Origin: PCC-6802 sp031388585
GTDB lineage: Bacteria; Cyanobacteriota; Cyanobacteriia; Pseudanabaenales; Pseudanabaenaceae
Direction: 5' to 3'
DNA length: 13,495 nt
NCBI GenBank assembly: GCA_031388585.1
Contig: JANMRU010000510.1
Span: 1 to 13,495 of the forward strand
Position 1 is the first letter of the stretch. The number at the start of each line of letters is the position of its first letter. The notes below the pieces were generated by a model, which was not told the DNA's origin, ran no database searches, and saw nothing but the letters and a program-made list of their open reading frames with translations. A program made the position numbers and the translations under genes. Positions 7,019 to 13,495 of this stretch are shown piece after piece.

Positions 7019-8668
7019 CTAGAATAATCGTTTGCTGCCATCGGGGCGAATCGTACTCCAGTTAGTTTTAGCGTGGGCTAATTGCTCGTCTGTAACCTTT
7101 GCACCTTTGAGATCGGCACCACAAAGATTTGCTCCCCGCAAATTTGCTTGACTGAGATAGGCTCCTTTCAGATTAGCGCCACTGAGATTAGCACCACTCA
7201 GATCGGATTTACTCATATAGGCAAATTGCAGTGTAGCCTCTCTAAGATCTGCCTGAGCCAGACACGCACCACCTAAATCGGCTTTTGTTAGTATTGCTCG
7301 CTGCATTTTAGCTTGAGAAAGATTGGCACCATTCAGCTTTGCTTGCGTCATGATTGCGCCCTGAAAACTCGCACCGACGAGGTTAGCCTGGCAGAAATCA
7401 GTCTCAACTAACTTGGAACGACTCATGACTACCCCGGCCAGCGTAGCACTAGCTAAGGAAGCTTTTGTCAAATCCAGACTAGCAAAGTTGCGCTTGCCAT
7501 GACCGTATTCGACGATTATTTTGCGTCCGCCTTTAAGATCCTTGCTAAACCTTGTATAGCCTTGAGTTGAGTCAAGACTGATCTGAGAATCACCTGTCTG
7601 CGACCCGGACCAATTGCGTGCAGATTGAATGCGTGAGTTGGGCTGGGAAGCTTTGGTATTTGAACTTGATGTGGATCCAACCGAAATTGAAGATGTAAGG
7701 GGTGATAGCGGTTCTAGCTCCTGATCTTTAGTACTAGCAGATCCTGTCGGCCCGCGATCTACTAGTGCCTGCACGACTTCTGCTGCCGTTCTAAACCGAT
7801 GAGTCACTGAGGGCTGCAACATTCGATCGAACAGATTCGTAAGATGGGCGCTAACTTGAATCTGCGATTTCCAATTAATTTGACCTGTGTAAGGATCGTG
7901 CCCAAAGTCTTTAGGCGATCGCCCTGTTAATAAGTACAAACAGCTCATGGCAACAGCATATAGATCGCTGGAGAATACTGGCCTCATCGCCATTTGTTCT
8001 GGCGGTGCAAAGCCTGGTGTGCCGATCGCAAAGTTAGTTAGCAGTCCTCCCGGTTCCTCACCCGATTCCTCTGAAACGTTGGTTTTATTCACCTGGGTGG
8101 AAACTGCACCAAAGTCAATTAGCACGAGTTGGCCATCTTGCTTGCGACGAATCACATTAGCAGGCTTAATATCGCGATGAATAACGCCACTCTCGTGGAT
8201 AAATCCGACCGCAGGCAAAATTTCTGTTAGGACTTTACGGATATCAATCTCGTTAAAAGTACCTCGACGCTCAAACTCTTGCTTTAGCGTCTCACCTTCG
8301 ACATATTCTTGGACGAGGTAAAAGTTTGATTCTTCCTCAAAATAGTCTAGCAAGCGAGGAATTTGGGGATGATTGCCGATTTTACCTAAGGTAAAAGCCT
8401 CACGCTCAAATAGCTCGCGTGACATTTTTAGGATACTAGGAGATTGAGTGGTCGGGCGTAACTGCTTGATTACACAAGTAGGATGTCCGGGTAACCCTTC
8501 ATCCGCAGCTAGGAAAGTCGCACCAAAACCACCTTTGCCAAGTGGACGACTAGCTTTATAGCGATCGCGTAATCTCAACCTAAAACCACAACCAGCACAA
8601 ATGCTGACTTGTTCAGAGTTCTCAGGTCGAGGACAATTCGGATTAACGCAATAACTCACGACGATCAC
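7019..8668 (-). CDS. spkB: SpkB-like Ser/Thr protein kinase with Cys4 motif and pentapeptide repeats
   Basis: This 549-residue Hanks-type kinase begins with a Cys4 zinc-ribbon-like motif (Cys7, Cys12, Cys24, Cys27). The kinase domain covers about 37-305: glycine loop LGKGGFG (43-49), Lys68 in VIKQ, Glu90, HRDIKPAN (164-171, catalytic Asp166), DFG 185-187, and PPE at 222-224 in the APE position. A Ser-rich linker (about 306-375) leads to tandem pentapeptide repeats of the A(D/N)LxX type (about 396-525), predicted to form a right-handed beta helix. The same architecture is known for Synechocystis SpkB, in which the Cys motif has been linked to redox control; that link is knowledge of the family and not shown here. 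No membrane span is seen. The start is GTG at 8668, or the GTG at 8659, which would begin with SYC as family members often do. The stop lies 7 bases from the converging hybrid kinase stop. Confidence 0.93.
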   Translation of the reverse strand: MIVVSYCVNPNCPRPENSEQVSICAGCGFRLRLRDRYKASRPLGKGGFGATFLAADEGLPGHPTCVIKQLRPTTQSPSILKMSRELFEREAFTLGKIGNHPQIPRLLDYFEEESNFYLVQEYVEGETLKQEFERRGTFNEIDIRKVLTEILPAVGFIHESGVIHRDIKPANVIRRKQDGQLVLIDFGAVSTQVNKTNVSEESGEEPGGLLTNFAIGTPGFAPPEQMAMRPVFSSDLYAVAMSCLYLLTGRSPKDFGHDPYTGQINWKSQIQVSAHLTNLFDRMLQPSVTHRFRTAAEVVQALVDRGPTGSASTKDQELEPLSPLTSSISVGSTSSSNTKASQPNSRIQSARNWSGSQTGDSQISLDSTQGYTRFSKDLKGGRKIIVEYGHGKRNFASLDLTKASLASATLAGVVMSRSKLVETDFCQANLVGASFQGAIMTQAKLNGANLSQAKMQRAILTKADLGGACLAQADLREATLQFAYMSKSDLSGANLSGANLKGAYLSQANLRGANLCGADLKGAKVTDEQLAHAKTNWSTIRPDGSKRLF

Positions 8669-8810
8669 TATAAATTTTTAAGCCTTTTAAAAGCTTTAGG
8701 GCAACTACTTAAAGTACCAGTTGAGTACTGCTGACATAATTGTGCCCAAATTTTACTAAATTCTAGCCCTCAAAACTAAAGAAAGCTCAATTGAGGTCTG
8801 TTCCCAATCA
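8669..8810. other. Intergenic region between ycf66 and the SpkB-like kinase gene
   Basis: This 142-base AT-rich gap should carry the end of the ycf66 transcript and the kinase promoter on the - strand. Short inverted repeats are present (CTCAATTGAG at 8786-8795; AGTAC/GTACT at 8713-8729), but neither forms a convincing terminator, and no promoter could be placed firmly. Confidence 0.5.
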
Positions 8811-9587
8811 TTAGTAATCTTCTCGTTCACCTTGATCCCTAATATTGACATCGGTTATTACGTCAATCTCAGGGCGCGATGAGGGGCGACGGCGCTTGGG
8901 TGATGGTCTATCTTCACGATCTGAACTGCGATCGTTTCTTCCATTGGGGTTGTCATTGCGGCCATTTTCATGCCAACCGGAGTTGTCATAGTTATTGTTT
9001 GGATTACTACTTGGTTTGGGACGGCGCTGCTTGGGCGTTACTGGCCGAATGTCATCGTCATCTATGTCGATCACTGAGTCAACGCCAGAATCAAAATCAC
9101 GCTTAGCACGACGATTCGGCCTATCTTGGCCTACATCCCCTCTCAGTTCAGTGGGCCGAGGTGCGCTGGTTCCCGTACCGCGCATACGGCGAGTATCTCG
9201 TGACCGACGGGGCGAAATCTCTCTGCTTGGATCGAGTTCTACGCGATAGTCTGGTCTAATTGGCTCTTCATCCATTATTGGCCCCATGGGTTGAGTTGTG
9301 CGTCTGGCTTGGGTTGATAGCGCTTGACGCAGCACCAGGGTTTCGATCGCAAACCAACCAGCAAAACTGACAATCAGTGCCTGAGCCAGCTGGGTGTTGC
9401 TGTCCATGCGAAAGTTGAAAAATAGCAAGACAATGCCGTAGACCAAAGCGATCGCCGAAAAAAATATATCGTGATCTCTGGCTAGCTCTGGTCGGAAGTT
9501 ACGTACAAAATAAAGTCCTACACCTCCGAGTGCAGCGACTATTGCCAGTAGAGCCATCAGCGGAGAGCCGACTATGTTCAATCCCAT
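8811..9587 (-). CDS. ycf66: Ycf66 family membrane protein
   Basis: This is a 258-residue protein. Its first ~90 residues match the Ycf66 family found in cyanobacteria and some plastids: three hydrophobic segments (about 7-28, 41-58, 66-86) and the signature NFRPELARDHDIFF at 30-43. The remaining two thirds are charged and low in complexity, rich in Arg, Asp, Asn, Ser and Pro, and probably disordered, with a poly-acidic patch near 155-160; such tails vary widely within the family. The ATG at 9587 is preceded by AGGAG (complement of 9600-9604), a somewhat distant but plausible ribosome binding site. It lies downstream of psbX on the same strand, 130 bases apart, which fits a shared transcript and a thylakoid location. 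The molecular function is unknown to me; Ycf66 has no established activity. Confidence 0.9.
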   Translation of the reverse strand: MGLNIVGSPLMALLAIVAALGGVGLYFVRNFRPELARDHDIFFSAIALVYGIVLLFFNFRMDSNTQLAQALIVSFAGWFAIETLVLRQALSTQARRTTQPMGPIMDEEPIRPDYRVELDPSREISPRRSRDTRRMRGTGTSAPRPTELRGDVGQDRPNRRAKRDFDSGVDSVIDIDDDDIRPVTPKQRRPKPSSNPNNNYDNSGWHENGRNDNPNGRNDRSSDREDRPSPKRRRPSSRPEIDVITDVNIRDQGEREDY

Positions 9588-9717
9588 GATGCTTTGTATC
9601 TCCTAAGTCTTGCATCTAACGCATTTACAGCTAGCGCCATACATTTCCAAGTCTATCTTAAACGCAGACAAACTGTTTGGCACACACCCAGATGCTTGTA
9701 ATCAAAACGATTGGGTT

Positions 9718-9840
9718 TTAACCGCGACGGGTGACCTTGTCCTTTTGACTGATGAAAATTAAGGCCGCAGTCGCAGGAATCAAAACAATCGCTGCGCCCC
9801 AAACCAGGCTCCAGATAAAGTTACTCAAAGATGCTGTCAT
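9718..9840 (-). CDS. psbX: Photosystem II protein PsbX
   Basis: This is a 40-codon gene, short enough to be missed by length cut-offs. The product begins MTASLSNFIWSLVWGA and continues through a hydrophobic span (about 8-30, including IVLIPATAALIFI) to the basic end SQKDKVTRRG. This matches the PsbX pattern of one transmembrane helix with the conserved IPAT...LIFISQKDK motif. PsbX is a small subunit of the photosystem II core in the thylakoid membrane, at its periphery near cytochrome b559. The start ATG (9838-9840) is preceded by AGGA (complement of 9850-9853), 9 bases upstream. It is the first gene of a presumed psbX-ycf66 unit and diverges from mazE; the ~140 bases between psbX and the mazE promoter must hold its own promoter, which I could not place with confidence. 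Confidence 0.93.
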   Translation of the reverse strand: MTASLSNFIWSLVWGAAIVLIPATAALIFISQKDKVTRRG

Positions 9841-9977
9841 AACAATTAATCCTAAATAGAGATGAATATGAGAAATTTCTTGACCGATCTTAACATTTCT
9901 GTGAGGCTTAGAGCGCCACGAAATATCTACTAAATATGGTTAGGGAACTGATGCCTAACTCGATAATAAATTTTTCT

Positions 9978-9986
9978 TGCTATAGT
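9978..9986 (+). promoter_or_regulatory. Extended -10 promoter of mazEF
   Basis: TG (9978-9979), one base, then TATAGT (9981-9986) form an extended -10 element, which can work without a good -35; none is seen at the right spacing. Transcription would begin about 9993-9994 and give a leader of ~18 bases before the mazE ATG. A second reading, TTGCTA as -35 with TATATT (9999-10004) as -10, would give an almost leaderless mRNA. Confidence 0.5.
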
Positions 9987-10002
9987 ATATACATTGTATA
10001 TA
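9986..10002. promoter_or_regulatory. Candidate MazE/MazEF autoregulatory operator
   Basis: TATATAC and GTATATA are a perfect 7-bp inverted repeat separated by ATT. The repeat overlaps the end of the -10 element and the likely transcription start, and ends 9 bases before the mazE ATG. MazE-type antitoxins bind AT-rich palindromes in their own promoters, often together with MazF, to repress the operon. The position fits this, but binding is inferred. Confidence 0.5.
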
Positions 10003-10011
10003 TTGCGGATT

Positions 10012-10260
10012 ATGACTTCCACTGTTTCTAAGTGGGGAAATAGCTTGGCCATACGTATTCCCAGGCATCTGGCAGATCGGATGCATTTGCAAGACGGGAG
10101 TTGTGTTGAGCTTGATGTATTAGATGGTTTTTTGATTGTAAAACCATTACAACGTAAGAAATATACTCTAGAGGATCTGCTTGATGGCATGACACCAGAG
10201 CATTTCCATCCAGAAATCCCAACAGGTACACCTGTTGGGAATGAGCTTTTTTGTGAATGA
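10012..10260 (+). CDS. mazE: MazE-family antitoxin (AbrB-like)
   Basis: This 82-residue antitoxin neutralises MazF and represses its own operon. Residues ~2-46 (STVSKWGNSLAIRIPRHL onward) form the AbrB/SpoVT-like swapped-hairpin DNA-binding domain. The C-terminal part (YTLEDLLDGM at 51-60, then TGTPVGNE) is the flexible MazF-binding tail typical of the PemI/MazE group. The ATG at 10012 is chosen because the conserved domain begins there; an in-frame TTG at 9994 would add six residues and lies within the operator palindrome. No strong ribosome binding site is seen. Its stop overlaps the mazF start (ATGA at 10257-10260), so toxin translation is probably coupled to antitoxin translation. A hairpin plus T run lies in the last part of the gene. 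Antitoxins of this class are normally degraded by Lon or Clp proteases. Confidence 0.93.
   Translation: MTSTVSKWGNSLAIRIPRHLADRMHLQDGSCVELDVLDGFLIVKPLQRKKYTLEDLLDGMTPEHFHPEIPTGTPVGNELFCE
10217..10252 (+). terminator. Hairpin with T run inside the mazE 3' end (possible attenuator before mazF)
   Basis: TCCCAACAGGT (10217-10227) and ACCTGTTGGGA (10230-10240) are perfect 11-bp inverted arms around two bases. A run of six T follows at 10247-10252, after a 6-base spacer. The structure lies within mazE codons and ends 16 bases before the mazF ATG. The spacer is longer than in a classic intrinsic terminator, so it may act as a partial attenuator, as a translational structure or as an mRNA stabiliser. 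Part of the sequence is constrained by the conserved TGTPVGNE codons. Confidence 0.4.
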
Positions 10261-10598
10261 GTAAACTCTATATCCCCGATCGCGGTGACATCCTCAAACT
10301 CAACTTTAATCCCCAATTTGGATCAGAACAGGCAGGATTTAGAACTGCATTGGTGATTTCACCTCGCGCTTACAATCGACTATCATCCCTGGCAATTGTT
10401 TGCCCGATTACCAGTCAACAGAAAGGCTTAAAATTTGAGGTGATTTTACCGCAGGGACTGCAAATTTACGATGTGGTGTTGTGCGATCAATTAAAAAGTC
10501 TGGACTGGGTAACCAGGTCAGCATTGTTCATACAGAAAGCACCTTTGGAAACTCTAGCAGAAGTTTTAGCAAAAATTGAGCCATTAGTCTCCTATTAG
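10257..10598 (+). CDS. mazF: MazF-family mRNA interferase toxin
   Basis: This 113-residue endoribonuclease is predicted to cleave single-stranded mRNA at short sequence motifs and so stop growth. It follows the MazF/PemK pattern from end to end: IPDRGDI at 6-12, FGSEQAGFRTALVISP at 21-36, CPITSQQKG at 49-57, and LCDQLKSLDW at 75-84. Glu24, Arg29 and Thr52 stand at the same positions as the catalytic or active-site residues I know from E. coli MazF, so the toxin looks intact and active. The ATG overlaps the mazE stop (ATGA), with no separate ribosome binding site and an upstream hairpin, so translation probably depends on ribosomes finishing mazE. A decayed partial copy of the same gene lies at 11120-11230, beyond the DUF29 gene. 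The RNA target sequence cannot be read from the gene. Confidence 0.95.
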   Translation: MSKLYIPDRGDILKLNFNPQFGSEQAGFRTALVISPRAYNRLSSLAIVCPITSQQKGLKFEVILPQGLQIYDVVLCDQLKSLDWVTRSALFIQKAPLETLAEVLAKIEPLVSY

Positions 10599-10641
10599 GG
10601 AATACGCCAAGCAATCGCATTAATCGCAAAGGGCTAAATAA

Positions 10642-11100
10642 ATGACACAAGCAACTTCACCCAAAAAGGCTTTGGCTTTATACGAGCGTGACCTTAACCT
10701 ATGGCTAGAGGATGCGATCGCACAGTTAAAAGCTGGCGATTTTCAAAACCTTGATGTTGAAAATTTAGTAGAGGAACTAGAGGGCTTAGCTAATAAAGAC
10801 AGGCGTGAAGTATTTAGTCGGCTTAAAAGATTGATCGAACATACCCTGAAACGCTGCTATGTCAATATGCCTGACTGCTTTAGAGGCTGGCAGGTCACGA
10901 TCGTTAACCAAAAGATTGAGCTTAAACAGCTACTTAAGCAGTCGCCAAGCCTTAAAAGCCACTTCTCACAATGCTTTGACGAATCTTTTGGTGCTGCTTT
11001 AGAACTAGTTCGGGCTGAATATCCCGATACATTTTTCCCTGATACATGGCAGTTTAGCCGTGATATTGACGCGATGCTAAACGTTGATTTCTGGGAATAG
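10642..11100 (+). CDS. DUF29 domain-containing protein
   Basis: This 152-residue protein matches DUF29, a family greatly expanded in cyanobacteria: YERDLNLWLEDAIAQLKAG near 14-32, then LDVENLVEELEGLA at 37-50, followed by Arg-rich helices (RLKRLIEHTLKRCY), the GWQVTI segment and the C-terminal PDTFFPDTWQFS. It is predicted to be mostly helical, soluble and cytoplasmic. The function of the family is unknown; members often lie in accessory regions near toxin-antitoxin or mobile genes. The ATG has a weak AAAGGG about 10 bases upstream. It begins 43 bases after mazF and is followed within 20 bases by a mazF remnant, so it is bracketed by two mazF copies. Whether it is part of the mazEF transcript is open. 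Confidence 0.88.
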   Translation: MTQATSPKKALALYERDLNLWLEDAIAQLKAGDFQNLDVENLVEELEGLANKDRREVFSRLKRLIEHTLKRCYVNMPDCFRGWQVTIVNQKIELKQLLKQSPSLKSHFSQCFDESFGAALELVRAEYPDTFFPDTWQFSRDIDAMLNVDFWE

Positions 11101-11119
11101 CGAGCAAATTTACACTTAA

Positions 11120-11230
11120 TATTCAACCCGCGATCGACTATCGTCACCGCTAATTGTTTGCCCAATCACCCAGAAAGTACCGCTAGAAACTTCTGCTAAT
11201 GTTCGAGATCGCCACCGTGATTATTTATAA
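11120..11230 (+). pseudogene. Decayed, internally deleted mazF fragment
   Basis: The reading frame from 11120 to the TAA at 11228-11230 reads YSTRDRLSSPLIVCPIT and then QKVPLETSANV. The first part matches residues ~34-52 of the intact MazF nearby (ISPRAYNRLSSLAIVCPIT), with two codons lost. The second matches residues 93-103 (QKAPLETLAEV). Residues 53-92 of the toxin are missing. By eye the DNA matches at 31 of 38 bases in the first block, without gaps. An in-frame stop at 11117-11119 and the lack of a start, N-terminal half and Arg29 region make it non-functional. It lies between the DUF29 gene and the 3' end of hsdR, 8 bases from the hsdR stop. Confidence 0.8.
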
Positions 11231-11238
11231 TTTATCGT

Positions 11239-13495
11239 TCAAGCTGCCCACTTACGTCCCTGACTTGAGAAATCTACAATCAGGTTGAAGACGCGATCGC
11301 ATGTCTGGGTAAACAAGGTGCGATCGTATGTTTCGGGAAGATTTGAATCTAATACTTGTTCGACTTCTTTTCTAACCGAGTTCTGGGTTTGCCGATCTTT
11401 CCACCAGTCTTGAACTAATACTTTGGGATGTGCTTCGAGTAAGCGGTGGAGTAAAGATTTCGCAGCCAATTTTACTTTTTGCTCCTCGTCTTTAGTCATT
11501 TTGTCTTTTTTAATAATGTCGAACAGTTCCAGTTCATCTTCAGTCAGCCCTTCGCGAACGTGGCGCTCATCCTCTATTTTCATGCTTTCCACAAAATCTA
11601 GAAGCTCGCTAAATGAATTTTCAGCTAGGGAACTTCCAGAATTATATTTGTCAACGATCTCTTGCAGTCGTTGGGCAAAGTCGGTGCGGGTAATGTTTTG
11701 CTGCATCATTAGGGATAATTTGCGATCGATAAAGGCGCGTAAGTCCGCAATTTCAATATGCTTGTAAGTGACATCTTTAAATTCGGCGCGTAACTTCTCA
11801 AAATTAATTTTGCTTAGATCCCAAGTTTTACCGCTTTGGATAATTTGATGTTGTGGCTGATATGGGGGGCTAGATTCCTTAACGGTTAATTGATTGGCGT
11901 TGTTTACGACCAGACTTTCATCTAGCAATTCGGCAATCTTAATACTTATGGCATCAATATTGGCGCGATCGGTATGGGTGTCGATCAGATTGCGTAAATA
12001 CTCAATGGCGGCAATGATCGGACGAACTGCTTGAGCGAGAATTTCAGGTTTACAGGCTTCGTAAAGCGATGAGACGGTATTGGAATAGATCGCAAAACTC
12101 TTTCGCCATTCATCCCGACTCAACAGAATATCGGTATAGGCTTTAAATTGACTGAGGTTCTTAAAGGTATTTTCTGTATGCAAAACTTGCTGTAAATTGA
12201 TCGCTCTTTCTAGACAAAAAGCTTCAGTTTCCGCGATCGCTTGATCCAGTAGCTCAAACAACTGCGATTTTTCTTGAACGGGGGCATCCTCGCCACCATC
12301 ACTCCCTTGGGCATACTCTTTGAGCGCGGCTTTCATGTTGCGAAAGACGTTGTAATAATCGACAATCTCACCGTTTTTCTTTTCGATCACTTTGCCGCGA
12401 TGTCCTGCAATCTGATGGGAAGCGACGCGGTTGGCGCGGGCGATCGTTTGCATAAGCGTGTGACCGCGCATCGGTTTGTCGAGATAGAGTGTGGATAGTG
12501 TGGGCGCATCAAAGCCCGTTAACCACATGGCGCAGACAAATACTAATTGCAGAGGGTGTTCGGGGTCTTTGAAGTTATATTCGAGATCGTGACCTTGGGC
12601 ATCAAGTCTTTGGATGCGATCGCGATGCGGTTTGATATCTAGTCCTTGGGCGGCAAATTTTTCGACTTCGTTAGCATCTTCGCTGATCACGACTGCCATT
12701 TCGACGGAGCGCATATATTCTACGATTCTCCTTAGTTGCGCTTTTTCGATATCGTTATCAGATTTACTGATTTTGCCAACTAGATTTTTGATTTCGCCTT
12801 TCCATTGTTGTTGTACCTTGTCGTACATTTTGACGGCGGTAAATTTGTCGATCGCCACCATTAGACCTTTGCCCAAATAGCCGCGATTTGCGAAGTGATT
12901 GACGATATCTTTGGCGATCGCCTCTAAACGGTCGTCGCGTTTAATCACCTGCATTTCGGTGGCGAATTTCTGTTCGAGTTTGGCTTGTTGGGCTTCGTCG
13001 AGGTCTTCGTCTTCGAGCAATTGATAAAATTCTTCGCTGAGGTTCTCATTTTGGTTCATCATCTCCGAGACGCGCTTTTCATAAAACAAGGGAACAGTCG
13101 CGCCGTCATCCATTGCTTGTTGAAAGTTGTACTCTGAGACATAATCGCCGAACCATTCATTAGTTTTGCGGTCCTTGCCCAACAGTGGCGTACCAGTAAA
13201 TGCCATGAAGTTGGCGTTGGGTAATCCCGTTCGCATATTTTCGGCGAGGGCGGCATATTGGGTGCGGTGCGCCTCATCGACCATGACAATGATGTCGTCG
13301 CGATCGCTTAGTAATGGATAAGTTTTGCCTTTGTCATAACGAAATTTCTGAATTAGGGTGAAGACAACGCGCTTGTTCTGTCCGAAAAATTTACGCATTT
13401 CTTCGCTGTTTTTGGGCTGGGCGGCTTCGTTTTGAGCGACGGTGTCGGTATTGAGAAAGTTTTTGTAAATCTGCCCGTCGAGGTCGGTGCGATCG
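11239..13495 (-). CDS. hsdR: Type I restriction enzyme R subunit, C-terminal part (5' end outside window)
   Basis: HsdR is the motor and nuclease subunit of type I restriction-modification: with HsdM and HsdS it translocates unmodified DNA using ATP and cuts it. The frame runs to the right edge without a stop (beginning DRTDLDGQIYKNF), so the Met at 13398 is internal. About 751 residues are visible out of the usual ~1000 or more. Helicase motifs seen are DEAH (13267-13278), the following AFTGTPL, then the second RecA-like domain with VFVCAMWLTGFDAPTLS and QTIARANRVA. The C-terminal ~300 residues are helical and resemble the DUF3387 region of HsdR. The N-terminal PD-(D/E)xK nuclease and Walker A motif would lie beyond the edge. 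No frameshift is seen in this part. hsdM and hsdS are not in the window; if present they should lie further right. Confidence 0.95.
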   Translation of the reverse strand, partial: DRTDLDGQIYKNFLNTDTVAQNEAAQPKNSEEMRKFFGQNKRVVFTLIQKFRYDKGKTYPLLSDRDDIIVMVDEAHRTQYAALAENMRTGLPNANFMAFTGTPLLGKDRKTNEWFGDYVSEYNFQQAMDDGATVPLFYEKRVSEMMNQNENLSEEFYQLLEDEDLDEAQQAKLEQKFATEMQVIKRDDRLEAIAKDIVNHFANRGYLGKGLMVAIDKFTAVKMYDKVQQQWKGEIKNLVGKISKSDNDIEKAQLRRIVEYMRSVEMAVVISEDANEVEKFAAQGLDIKPHRDRIQRLDAQGHDLEYNFKDPEHPLQLVFVCAMWLTGFDAPTLSTLYLDKPMRGHTLMQTIARANRVASHQIAGHRGKVIEKKNGEIVDYYNVFRNMKAALKEYAQGSDGGEDAPVQEKSQLFELLDQAIAETEAFCLERAINLQQVLHTENTFKNLSQFKAYTDILLSRDEWRKSFAIYSNTVSSLYEACKPEILAQAVRPIIAAIEYLRNLIDTHTDRANIDAISIKIAELLDESLVVNNANQLTVKESSPPYQPQHQIIQSGKTWDLSKINFEKLRAEFKDVTYKHIEIADLRAFIDRKLSLMMQQNITRTDFAQRLQEIVDKYNSGSSLAENSFSELLDFVESMKIEDERHVREGLTEDELELFDIIKKDKMTKDEEQKVKLAAKSLLHRLLEAHPKVLVQDWWKDRQTQNSVRKEVEQVLDSNLPETYDRTLFTQTCDRVFNLIVDFSSQGRKWAA

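Noticed and set aside
7082..7276. Thr/Ile-rich 64-residue frame on + inside the kinase gene
   Set aside because: It is the antisense shadow of the pentapeptide repeats of the SpkB-like kinase; its periodic composition comes from that repeat.
8713..8795. Short palindromes between ycf66 and spkB as terminators
   Set aside because: The stems are only 3-5 bp or lack a loop, and the following bases are not a proper T run.
8879..9249. Two overlapping + strand frames opposite ycf66
   Set aside because: They lie antisense to the low-complexity Arg/Asp-rich tail of Ycf66, resemble no family and have no ribosome binding site.
9660..9720. CAAACTGTTTG and AATC...GATT inverted repeats downstream of psbX
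   Set aside because: The stems are short and AT-rich without a T run; not enough to call a terminator between psbX and ycf66.
9994..10011. TTG at 9994 as the mazE start
   Set aside because: It would place coding sequence within the palindrome and at the likely transcription start; the conserved MazE sequence begins at the ATG at 10012.
13296..13398. ATG at 13398 as the hsdR start
   Set aside because: The frame continues without a stop to the right edge with HsdR-like sequence (DRTDLDGQ), so this Met is internal.

Overview
This window looks like cyanobacterial chromosome. The HIP1-type octamer GCGATCGC and its GGCGATCGCC form recur throughout. The right-to-left strand carries psbX (photosystem II) and ycf66, and there is a Ser/Thr kinase with an N-terminal Cys4 motif and C-terminal pentapeptide repeats, as in cyanobacterial SpkB. 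Base composition is moderate, and a filamentous or unicellular cyanobacterium cannot be narrowed further from the sequence alone.

Left part (1-7011, all on +): the C-terminal part of gpmI (glycolysis) is followed by three closely spaced genes. They encode a ~1008-residue OmpA-like protein with a long cytoplasmic coiled coil and one membrane span, a 177-residue Ras/Rab-like small GTPase, and a soluble PAS hybrid histidine kinase with two receiver domains. Read together, they suggest a signalling module linking a cytoplasmic GTPase switch and a phosphorelay to an anchor in the peptidoglycan. This is the most interesting part of the window.

Middle part (7019-9840, all on -): the SpkB-like kinase converges on the hybrid kinase with only 7 bases between the stops. 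Upstream of it lie ycf66 and, further upstream, the 40-codon psbX gene. psbX and ycf66 probably form a small transcription unit.

Right part (9978-13495): this is an accessory region. It holds a mazEF toxin-antitoxin pair with an extended -10 promoter and a palindrome over the likely transcription start. A strong hairpin followed by a T run lies inside the 3' end of mazE. A DUF29 gene follows, then a decayed and internally deleted second copy of mazF, and last the C-terminal three quarters of a type I restriction HsdR subunit on - that runs off the window. The mazF remnant shows that this stretch has been duplicated and eroded. No tRNA, rRNA, CRISPR array or insertion sequence was seen. No gene-free stretch exceeds 300 bases.
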